6,993 nt of DNA from assembly GCA_029858845.1 (NCBI GenBank), contig JAOUEG010000091.1, positions 1 to 6,993 of the forward strand. The letters are read 5' to 3'. The first letter of the stretch is position 1; every line of letters starts with the position of its first letter. This document shows, piece by piece, positions 1-5,326 of the stretch. The translations under genes were made by a program, and so were the position numbers. The notes under the pieces were generated by a model. That model was not told where the DNA came from. It made no database searches and saw nothing but the letters and a program-made list of their open reading frames with translations. This stretch comes from Chloroflexota bacterium (GTDB lineage Bacteria > Chloroflexota > Limnocylindria > Limnocylindrales > CSP1-4).

Positions 1-1125
1 GTGTTCGTGGACGAGATCGACGCGGTCGGCCGCCAGCGCGGCGCGGGCCTCGGCGGCAGCCACGACGAGCGCGAGCAGACGCTCAACCAGATCCTGGTCG
101 AGATGGACGGCTTCGACACCAACACCAACGTGATCGTCGTCGCCGCCACCAACCGGCCCGACGTCCTTGACCCGGCGCTGCTGCGCCCGGGCCGGTTCGA
201 CCGCCAGGTCATCCTGGACCGCCCGGACATGCGCGGCCGCCTCGCGATCCTCAAGGTCCACACCAAGGGCAAGCCGCTCGACAAGGGCGTCGACGTCGAG
301 GGTGTCGCCCGCCAGTCGCCCGGCTTCTCCGGGGCGGACCTCGCGAACCTCGTGAACGAGGCCGCGATCCTGTCGGCACGGCGGAACAAGAAGGTCATCG
401 GCATGTCCGAGTTCCAGGAAGCGCTGGAGCGGATCGTCGCCGGCCCGGAGCGCAAGTCGAGGGTCATCAGCGACGCCGAGAAGGCGATCATCGCCTATCA
501 CGAAGGCGGGCACGCCATCGTCCAGCGCATCCTGCCCAAGTGCGACCCGGTGGCCAAGGTCACGATCATCAGCCGCGGCATGGCGCTGGGCTACACGATG
601 GCCCTCCCGACGGAGGACCGTTATCTCCAGTCGAAGACCGAATTCGAGGACAAGATCGCCGGCCTTCTCGGCGGCAACGTTTCGGAGCGGATGATCTTCG
701 GCGACACCACCACGGGCGCCAGCAACGACATCGAGAAGGCGACTGCCCTCGCCCGGCGGATGGTCACCGAGTTCGGCATGAGCGACAAGCTCGGTCCGCT
801 CTCGTTCGGGAAGCGCGACGAGCTCGTGTTCCTCGGACGTGAGATCGGCGAGCAGCGCAACTACAGCGATGATGTCGCCCGCCAGATCGACGAAGAGGTT
901 CGGGCCATCATCGACAAGGCCTACGAGCGCGCCACGGAGGTCCTGACGACACACCGGGATCGGCTGGTCGCCCTGGCCGAGAAGCTCGTCGCCGAGGAGA
1001 CCGTGGACGCCGAGGAGTTCGAGAAGCTCTTCACGGACCTGCCGCCCAAGCCGGACGATCGTGGACACCCGACGCTCGTCGGCCCCGGCCAGCCCATCCC
1101 TGAACCGAACGCACAGCCGGCGTGA
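1..1125 (+). CDS. ftsH: ATP-dependent zinc metalloprotease FtsH, C-terminal part (5' end outside window)
   Basis: FtsH is a membrane-anchored hexameric AAA+ protease that extracts and degrades membrane and short-lived cytosolic proteins. The 374 visible codons begin inside Walker B (FVDEID, residues 2-7), so the first GTG is an internal valine. The membrane segments, Walker A and pore loop lie upstream of the window. The second region of homology spans about residues 49-68, with the likely arginine fingers R62 and R65 in RPGRFDR. The AAA lid follows to about residue 145. The M41 peptidase domain has the zinc motif HEGGH at 167-171 (the usual form is HEAGH) and the likely third zinc ligand D243 in SNDIEKAT. 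The helical C-terminal domain ends in a proline-rich tail (about 347-374), typical of the disordered FtsH C-terminus. The frame is intact to TGA at 1123. Family assignment is essentially certain; only the 5' end is missing. Confidence 0.97.
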   Translation: MFVDEIDAVGRQRGAGLGGSHDEREQTLNQILVEMDGFDTNTNVIVVAATNRPDVLDPALLRPGRFDRQVILDRPDMRGRLAILKVHTKGKPLDKGVDVEGVARQSPGFSGADLANLVNEAAILSARRNKKVIGMSEFQEALERIVAGPERKSRVISDAEKAIIAYHEGGHAIVQRILPKCDPVAKVTIISRGMALGYTMALPTEDRYLQSKTEFEDKIAGLLGGNVSERMIFGDTTTGASNDIEKATALARRMVTEFGMSDKLGPLSFGKRDELVFLGREIGEQRNYSDDVARQIDEEVRAIIDKAYERATEVLTTHRDRLVALAEKLVAEETVDAEEFEKLFTDLPPKPDDRGHPTLVGPGQPIPEPNAQPA

Positions 1126-1152
1126 CCGCCTGACGCGGCGCACCGCATCCGA

Positions 1153-1177
1153 CGAGCGGCCCTACGCGGGCCGCTCG
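1153..1177 (+). terminator. GC-rich hairpin after ftsH, probable terminator or 3'-end stabiliser
   Basis: This is a perfect 10-bp stem: CGAGCGGCCC at 1153-1162 pairs with GGGCCGCTCG at 1168-1177 around a 5-base loop, TACGC. It begins 28 bases after the ftsH stop and lies upstream of the next gene's -10 box. No U-run follows (the next bases are ATCGATTCC), so it is not a classical intrinsic terminator. In very GC-rich genomes such U-poor hairpins often mark transcript ends, so termination or mRNA 3'-end protection is inferred from position and stem strength. Confidence 0.6.
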
Positions 1178-1241
1178 ATCGATTCCGGCGCGGATGTGCT
1201 CGGATCCCGAGCCGTTCGAGCCGGCAGACTGTCCGCGGCCC

Positions 1242-1247
1242 TATGAT
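1242..1247 (+). promoter_or_regulatory. Probable -10 box (TATGAT) for the M20 peptidase gene
   Basis: TATGAT differs from the sigma-70 consensus TATAAT at one position and stands out in a region of roughly 70% GC. It lies 33 bases upstream of the chosen ATG at 1281, which would give a 5' leader of about 27 bases containing the Shine-Dalgarno site. No convincing -35 element is seen at 16-18 bases; TTCGAG at 1215-1220 would need a 21-base spacer. The downstream position relative to the ftsH hairpin supports a separate transcription unit. Confidence 0.5.
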
Positions 1248-1280
1248 GCTGCGGCCCGACTCGAGTCGATGAGGTCGCCC

Positions 1281-2669
1281 ATGATCGCGCAGAACGATCG
1301 CACCTACGACGAATACCTGGATCGGACCCGTCAGCAGCGGATGGACGAGTACCGGGCGTTCCTGCGTTTTCCCAGCATCTCGGCCCTTCCGGATCACGCA
1401 CCGGACGTGCGCGCTGCGGCCGAGTGGCTCGCCGCGACGATGTCGTCGGCCGGGATCGAGCATGTCGACGTGTCCGAAACGGGCGGCCATCCCGTCGTCT
1501 ACGGGGACTGGCTCCACGCGGACGGGGCGCCCACCGTGATCGTGTATGGCCACTACGACGTCCAGCCCGTGGATCCGCTGGACCTGTGGAGGTCGCCGCC
1601 CTTCGAGCCGGTCGTGGAGGGCGACCGGATGCTGGCTCGCGGGGCCGCAGACGACAAGGGCCAGATCCACGCCCACGTCGTGGCGGCCGGAGCGCTCCTG
1701 GCCACACGGGGCGCGCTCCCGGTCAACGTGAGGTACGTCTTCGAGGGTGAAGAGGAAAGCGGTTCGGTCAACCTGAATGCCTGGCTCGAGGCGAATCGGG
1801 ACCGGCTGGGCGCCGACGCCGCGATCATCAGCGACAGCGGCTTCTTCGAGGGCAACATCCCCGCGATCACGATCAGCCTGCGTGGCCTCCTCTACACGCA
1901 GATCGATGTTGTCGGCGCGCCGCTCGATCTCCATTCCGGCGGCTTCGGTGGCGCGGTCCAGAACCCCGCTATGGCCCTCGCCGCCATCGTCACAGCGCTC
2001 AAGGGACCGGATGGCCGCGTCCGCATCCCCGGCTTCTACGACGACGTGGTCGAGCTCGCGGATGCCGAGCGGGAGGCGATGGCGGCGCTGCCATTCGACG
2101 AGGCGGCCTACCGCGAGTCCATCGGCGTACCCGAGCTGGTCGGGGAGGTCGGGTACACGACGCTGGAACGACGCTCGGTACGTCCGACGCTGGATGTCAA
2201 CGGCATCTGGGGCGGTTTCCAGGGAGCCGGCGCCAAGACGATCATCCCTGCCCACGCGCATGCGAAGGTGAGCTGTCGGCTGGTACCGGCGCAGGACCCC
2301 GATGTCCTGTACGAGCGGCTCCGGGACTTCGTGGCCGAGGTGGCTCCTCCCGGGGTCACGGTGAGTGTCCGGCGCCTCGGCGGCGGCCGACCGAGCCTGA
2401 CCCCGGTGGACCACCCGGTGACGCAGGCGGCCGCCCGCGCGCTCGAGGCGACCTTCGGTCGGCCGCCGGTCTATATCCGCGAAGGAGGCTCGATCCCGGT
2501 ATCGGCCAGCTTCGAGTCGATCCTCGGGCTACCAGTGGTCCTCCTCGGCTTCGTCCAGCCGCATGACAATGCCCATGCGCCCAACGAATGGATGGACCTC
2601 GGCAATTACGAGCTGGCCATCCGGGCGATCGCGCGCACCTTCGACGAGATCGCCGCATCGGGCGTTTGA
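1281..2669 (+). CDS. M20 family metallo-dipeptidase (CNDP/PepV-like)
   Basis: Di-zinc peptidase of the M20 family, 462 residues, a usual length for the cytosolic dipeptidase/carnosinase-like branch. The likely metal and catalytic residues are all present: H91 and D93 in GHYDVQP, bridging D124 in AADDKGQ, general base E158 and ligand E159 in EGEEESGS, D185 in ISDSG, and H432 in NAHAPNE near the C-terminus. H218 in DLHSGG is the expected active-site histidine supplied from the dimerisation (lid) domain, here about residues 190-380, and GGSIP is at about 402-406. It probably hydrolyses dipeptides or related amide substrates for amino-acid recycling; the exact substrate cannot be read from sequence. 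ATG 1281 was chosen because GAGGT at 1271-1275 lies 5 bases upstream. An in-frame ATG at 1269 is possible. The ATG at 1194 would lie upstream of the -10 box and add a non-conserved, proline-rich leader. No signal peptide is seen. The product may act on peptides released by proteolysis, but adjacency to ftsH is not evidence of coupling. Confidence 0.93.
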   Translation: MIAQNDRTYDEYLDRTRQQRMDEYRAFLRFPSISALPDHAPDVRAAAEWLAATMSSAGIEHVDVSETGGHPVVYGDWLHADGAPTVIVYGHYDVQPVDPLDLWRSPPFEPVVEGDRMLARGAADDKGQIHAHVVAAGALLATRGALPVNVRYVFEGEEESGSVNLNAWLEANRDRLGADAAIISDSGFFEGNIPAITISLRGLLYTQIDVVGAPLDLHSGGFGGAVQNPAMALAAIVTALKGPDGRVRIPGFYDDVVELADAEREAMAALPFDEAAYRESIGVPELVGEVGYTTLERRSVRPTLDVNGIWGGFQGAGAKTIIPAHAHAKVSCRLVPAQDPDVLYERLRDFVAEVAPPGVTVSVRRLGGGRPSLTPVDHPVTQAAARALEATFGRPPVYIREGGSIPVSASFESILGLPVVLLGFVQPHDNAHAPNEWMDLGNYELAIRAIARTFDEIAASGV

Positions 2670-2686
2670 GCCTCCCGGCGCGTGCT

Positions 2687-2761
2687 GGTTGTGCGGAACA
2701 GGACGGTGCGGGTGGGTGAATCGGGGCCGCCCGGATGCTACGCTGTTGCGGCCGCACAACC
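2687..2761. repeat. 10-bp inverted repeat flanking the promoter of the DnaB-like gene
   Basis: GGTTGTGCGG at 2687-2696 is the exact reverse complement of CCGCACAACC at 2752-2761. The arms are 55 bases apart, and the inferred -35 and -10 elements lie between them; the right arm begins at about the expected transcription start. The arrangement could be a pair of regulator half-sites, or it could be chance or a long-range stem. The sequence shows only the repeat; any regulatory role is inferred. Confidence 0.4.
2716..2744 (+). promoter_or_regulatory. Probable sigma-70-type promoter for the DnaB-like ATPase gene
   Basis: A -10-like hexamer TACGCT is at 2739-2744, with a weak -35-like GTGAAT at 2716-2721 separated by 17 bases. 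Transcription would begin near 2751, giving a leader of about 43 bases that carries the strong Shine-Dalgarno site. The hexamer context (GCTACGCTG) resembles the -10 region upstream of the TrpB2 gene (GCTAGGCTG). Confidence 0.45.
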
Positions 2762-2776
2762 CTGCGAGCGACCTCC

Positions 2777-2784
2777 GGGGAGGA
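2777..2784 (+). promoter_or_regulatory. Shine-Dalgarno site fixing the GTG start at 2794
   Basis: GGGGAGGA lies 9 bases upstream of GTG 2794. The open frame continues upstream to 2563 inside the M20 gene, but this site and the promoter at 2716-2744 place the real start at 2794. Confidence 0.75.
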
Positions 2785-2793
2785 ACCTACCGC

Positions 2794-3873
2794 GTGAGCA
2801 CCGAAACCGCCCCCTCCGCCCGATCGACCGGCGGAACCTGGCGCCTCGATACCGACAACGGAAGCATGGCGCCGCGCTCCGCGCTGGACGTGCTGGTCGA
2901 TCTCAACGACAGGGTCACCTCCGGGCATCTGGCCGAGTATCAGCCCGTCCCGCTCGGCTTCACGCCGCTGGACAAGACGATCGGAACCGGACTCCGCGCC
3001 GGTGAGCTGATGCTGATCGGCGGCGCCCAGGGCACCGGCAAGACCACGATGGCTCTCCAGATGGCGCGCAACATCGCGTCCGGTGGGCAGGCCAACGTGC
3101 TCTATCTCTGCTTCGAGCACGACGAGGCGTATCTGATGAACCGCCTCATCGCGATGGAGTCGGCCCTCGCCCACCTGCCGCACAAGACCGGTGCGATCAA
3201 GATCCAGGACGTGCGCAAGGAGATCCTCGGCACCTGGATGGCCGAGGGCGCCACGGCGCCTCAGCTGGCCAACAACCCGCGACTGCGACCATCGCTGGAC
3301 CGCATCGCTCGCTACGGACAGAATCTCTTCCTGCTCCGGGGCTCGCAGACCGCCAGCACGATCGACAACATCCGCAAGCTCGTCCAGCAGCACCGGGAGA
3401 TGAGCGGCGATCGCCGGCTCGTCGTGTTCGTGGACTACATGCAGAAGGTCCCGCAGATCCCGGAACCCGAGAACGAGTCGGAGAAGGTGACCTACGTCGT
3501 CAACGGCCTCAAGGACATCGCCCTGTCCGAGGACGTGCCATTGGTGTCCATCGTCGCGGCGGACAAGGAGGGCCTCAAGGCATCGCGACTGCGGAACTTC
3601 CACCTCCGGGGATCGTCCGCCATCAACTACGAGGCGGACATCATCCTGATCCTCAACGAGAAGTACCACATCGTGGCCAAGGTCAATATCGAGTTCAACC
3701 CATACCAGGCCCAGCGGTTCCGCGACTGGGTCGTGGTATCGGTCGAGAAGAACCGCGGCGGCCAGGACAACGTGGACCTCGAATTCGAGAAGCACTTCGA
3801 GTTCTCCTGTTTCGATCCGAGCGGCCGGACGGTCCAGGAGAAGCTGATCGAGGAGCGCCTCTACAACGACTAG
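2794..3873 (+). CDS. DnaB-like RecA-fold ATPase lacking the DnaB N-terminal domain
   Basis: A 359-residue protein that is mostly one RecA-type ATPase core of the replicative-helicase (DnaB C-terminal) kind. After a serine/threonine-rich, probably disordered leader (1-28) come Walker A GAQGTGKT (77-84), a FEHDE segment with E108 in the place of the catalytic glutamate of DnaB FSLEM, Walker B VVFVDYMQK with D214, the LRGSSAINYEADIILIL block (271-287) matching DnaB LRESGSIEQDAD, and K319-N-R321, matching the KxR arginine-finger motif of DnaB. The helical N-terminal domain that contacts DnaG primase is absent; full DnaB is about 450-470 residues. In motif H3 the usual SQL becomes AAD (residues 256-258), losing the sensor glutamine. 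It could be a stand-alone helicase or translocase, or a KaiC/RadA-like regulatory ATPase. No replication, phage or plasmid gene is nearby, so the role is unknown. ATPase class is confident; function is not. Confidence 0.85.
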   Translation: MSTETAPSARSTGGTWRLDTDNGSMAPRSALDVLVDLNDRVTSGHLAEYQPVPLGFTPLDKTIGTGLRAGELMLIGGAQGTGKTTMALQMARNIASGGQANVLYLCFEHDEAYLMNRLIAMESALAHLPHKTGAIKIQDVRKEILGTWMAEGATAPQLANNPRLRPSLDRIARYGQNLFLLRGSQTASTIDNIRKLVQQHREMSGDRRLVVFVDYMQKVPQIPEPENESEKVTYVVNGLKDIALSEDVPLVSIVAADKEGLKASRLRNFHLRGSSAINYEADIILILNEKYHIVAKVNIEFNPYQAQRFRDWVVVSVEKNRGGQDNVDLEFEKHFEFSCFDPSGRTVQEKLIEERLYND

Positions 3874-3876
3874 GAC

Positions 3877-3900
3877 GGCGAGGCCCGAGGGCCGCTCGCC
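3877..3900 (+). terminator. Hairpin just after the DnaB-like gene, possible terminator
   Basis: GGCGAG at 3877-3882 pairs with CTCGCC at 3895-3900. Within it GCC at 3883-3885 can pair with GGC at 3890-3892, leaving a two-base bulge. It starts 3 bases after the stop codon and has no U-run. Like the hairpin after ftsH, it could end or protect the transcript; the evidence is position and stem only. Confidence 0.4.
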
Positions 3901-3922
3901 CGGACCTGCCGTCGGGGGCGCT

Positions 3923-3936
3923 CCCGACCGGTCGGG
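3923..3936. promoter_or_regulatory. Perfect 14-bp palindrome overlapping the pyrophosphatase -35 region
   Basis: CCCGACCGGTCGGG reads identically on both strands. It lies between the end of the DnaB-like gene and the pyrophosphatase start and covers the position expected for the -35 element (CCGACC, 3924-3929). It could be an operator for a dimeric regulator or part of a second terminator hairpin. With no central loop it would form a poor RNA hairpin, which slightly favours a DNA-level role. Confidence 0.4.
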
Positions 3937-3952
3937 CGTTCCCGCCTACACT
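3924..3952 (+). promoter_or_regulatory. Probable promoter giving a leaderless pyrophosphatase mRNA
   Basis: The -10-like hexamer TACACT is at 3947-3952, with only six bases between it and ATG 3959. A typical start site seven bases after the -10 box is the A of the start codon itself. A weak -35-like CCGACC (3924-3929) sits 17 bases upstream. No Shine-Dalgarno sequence precedes the ATG, which fits leaderless initiation. Confidence 0.5.
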
Positions 3953-3958
3953 GGCGAC

Positions 3959-4486
3959 ATGCACAGCCCAGGTCCGTTCCCGGACGTCGTCGAGATCGTG
4001 GTCGAGATCCCCCGCGGAACCCGCAACAAGTACGAGTACGACGAAGACGTCGGCGTCTACCGACTCGATCGCGTGTTGAGCAGCGCGGTCTACTACAACT
4101 TCGACTACGGCTTCATCGAGGGAACGCGGGCCGGCGACGGGGACCATACGGATGCGCTCCTCGTCATCGATGAGCCGACATTCACCGGCTGCCACGTCTG
4201 GGCCAGGCCGATCGGCGGTCTCGAGATGCGCGACGAGAAGGGCTTCGACTTCAAGGTCCTGTGCGTCGCCCTGGGCGATGCGCACCAGCAGCACATCGAG
4301 CGCCTGGACCAGGTGCGGCCCCACCGCCTGGTCGAGATCGAACACTTCTTCGAGACCTACAAGGCTCTCGAGGACAAGACGGTCGAGATGGTCGGTTGGC
4401 GCGAGCGCGACCGGGCGTTGGAGGTTCTCCGCACCGACCGCGAGGTCTGGCGCCAGGAGGGTCACATCGAGCAGCACTCTCGGTGA
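3959..4486 (+). CDS. ppa: Family I inorganic pyrophosphatase
   Basis: Cytosolic Mg-dependent enzyme that hydrolyses pyrophosphate to two phosphates and so pulls biosynthetic reactions forward. The 175 residues match the compact bacterial family I length. Expected active-site residues are visible: E16, K24 and E26 in EIPRGTRNKYEYD, R38 in LDRVL, Y50 in DYGFI, D60, D62 and D65 of the signature loop, D92, D97 and K99 in RDEKGFDFK, and Y134-K135 in ETYKALE. The signature loop reads DGDHTD instead of the usual DxDPxD, so a histidine replaces the conserved proline, while all three metal-binding aspartates remain. ATG 3959 is the natural start because the conserved fold begins within a few residues; there is no Shine-Dalgarno site, consistent with the leaderless promoter. 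The stop overlaps the following gene by four bases (GTGA), implying co-transcription with it. Confidence 0.96.
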   Translation: MHSPGPFPDVVEIVVEIPRGTRNKYEYDEDVGVYRLDRVLSSAVYYNFDYGFIEGTRAGDGDHTDALLVIDEPTFTGCHVWARPIGGLEMRDEKGFDFKVLCVALGDAHQQHIERLDQVRPHRLVEIEHFFETYKALEDKTVEMVGWRERDRALEVLRTDREVWRQEGHIEQHSR

Positions 4487-5154
4487 CGCGGCCGGGGAGA
4501 TGGGTCGATCCCTACGCCGGGATCCAGGGACGGCGGTTGTTCGTGGCGGTACCGCTCCCGGACACTGCCGTGGCTGCCGTGGCAGGGATCGTCGACTCCG
4601 TGCGGGCGCAGCCGCTGCCGGCAGGCGCGCATGACGTTCGGTGGGTCCGGCTGGACGGACTGCACCTGACCCTGCGGTTCCTGGGTCCGACAGCCACGCC
4701 GCAGATCGAACCGACCCGGTCGGCCGTGGAGCGGGCGGCCGAGGTCGCCGCCCCGATCTCCGCGGAACTCGGTTCCGCCGGTGTCTTCCCGCCTGCGGGA
4801 CGCCCCAGAGCCCTGTGGATCGGGGTGGCGGTCGGGGGCGATGAACTGGCGGGCCTGGCCGCTGTCGTGAACCGGGAACTGGCCGAAGCCGGTTGGCCGA
4901 TCGACGAGCGCCCGTTCCGTGCCCATCTCACCGTCGCTCGGGCGGATGGCGTGGGCGCCGGGCGGCTCGTGGCGGATCGTCTCATCACGGCGATCGGCGA
5001 CCGTCGGATCGACTGCGCCATCGATCGCCTGGGACTGTTCGAGAGCGTGACCGGCGGTGGACCGGCGCGATACCTACCCGTCTTCGAAGCGCCGCTCGGG
5101 GCACCAGGACGAGACGTCGGGCGCGACCGCGGGGCTGCGGATCGCCGACCCTGA
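4483..5154 (+). CDS. thpR: RNA 2',3'-cyclic phosphodiesterase (ThpR / 2'-5' RNA ligase family)
   Basis: A 2H-phosphoesterase of 223 residues. Both catalytic HxTx motifs are present, HLTL at 61-64 (followed by RFLG) and HLTV at 148-151, in the spacing and contexts typical of ThpR. The N-terminal strand RRLFVAVPLP (17-26) and FRAHLTVAR are also family hallmarks. Family members open 2',3'-cyclic phosphate ends of RNA and can join tRNA halves in vitro; the physiological substrate is unsettled. GTG 4483 was chosen because it overlaps the pyrophosphatase stop (GTGA), suggesting translational coupling. TTG 4537, directly before FVAV, is an alternative that would give a 205-residue protein with the usual ThpR N-terminus. 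An upstream extension to 4261 lies wholly inside ppa and is a shadow. The last roughly 20 residues, rich in Gly, Arg and Asp, go beyond the usual domain and look unstructured. Confidence 0.9.
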   Translation: MTRPGRWVDPYAGIQGRRLFVAVPLPDTAVAAVAGIVDSVRAQPLPAGAHDVRWVRLDGLHLTLRFLGPTATPQIEPTRSAVERAAEVAAPISAELGSAGVFPPAGRPRALWIGVAVGGDELAGLAAVVNRELAEAGWPIDERPFRAHLTVARADGVGAGRLVADRLITAIGDRRIDCAIDRLGLFESVTGGGPARYLPVFEAPLGAPGRDVGRDRGAADRRP

Positions 5155-5217
5155 ACGGGTGGTCCCGCCGTTCGGCGTGGGCTGCAGCCGTGCCGGCGAG
5201 CCCGGAGCGCCTTTCGG

Positions 5218-5247
5218 TTGCGCCTTCGCCATCGCGCACGCTAGGCT
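5218..5247 (+). promoter_or_regulatory. Probable sigma-70-type promoter for the TrpB2 gene
   Basis: A -35-like TTGCGC at 5218-5223 and a -10-like TAGGCT at 5242-5247 are separated by 18 bases. Transcription would start near 5254, leaving a leader of about 73 bases. The gap from 5155 to 5326 otherwise holds no convincing small ORF, riboswitch or attenuator; I see no leader peptide with tandem Trp codons. Confidence 0.5.
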
Positions 5248-5326
5248 GACCTTGTTGCCCAGAGCGGCGGCACCCGCGACTCCCCGGCTGCGCGGACGGA
5301 TCGAGACGGTATCCAGGGAGGTTCTC

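Noticed and set aside
1..3. GTG at base 1 as a start codon for ftsH
   Set aside because: It encodes the valine-like position just before Walker B; the membrane segments and Walker A must lie upstream, so the gene is cut by the window edge.
1194..1280. ATG 1194 as the M20 peptidase start
   Set aside because: It precedes the TATGAT box and lacks a Shine-Dalgarno site; the extra 29 residues resemble no M20 N-terminus, while ATG 1281 has GAGGT at good spacing.
921..2414. 497-codon open frame on the - strand
   Set aside because: Antisense to the end of ftsH and most of the M20 gene, both with full sets of catalytic motifs. The translation is Arg/Gly/His-rich with no recognisable domain; long antisense frames are expected in very GC-rich coding DNA.
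2625..2632. GCGATCGC octamer (HIP1-like)
   Set aside because: I noticed a single copy within the M20 coding sequence; one palindromic octamer in GC-rich DNA is not evidence of a repeat family.
2356..3795. 479-codon open frame on the - strand
   Set aside because: Antisense to the M20 3' end and the DnaB-like gene. It has no domain and no plausible start context, so it is a shadow frame.
2794..3873. DnaB-like gene as a sign of a prophage or plasmid
   Set aside because: No integrase, primase, terminase, structural or partition gene and no attachment-like repeats nearby; neighbours are housekeeping genes of matching composition.
3695..4477. 260-codon open frame on the - strand
   Set aside because: Antisense to the end of the DnaB-like gene and to nearly all of ppa; it would also read through the palindrome and promoter region.
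5153..5173. Hairpin GAACGG/CCGTTC after thpR
   Set aside because: Only six pairs with a nine-base loop, overlapping the stop codon, no U-run and a competing CGGG/CCCG fold; too weak to call a terminator.
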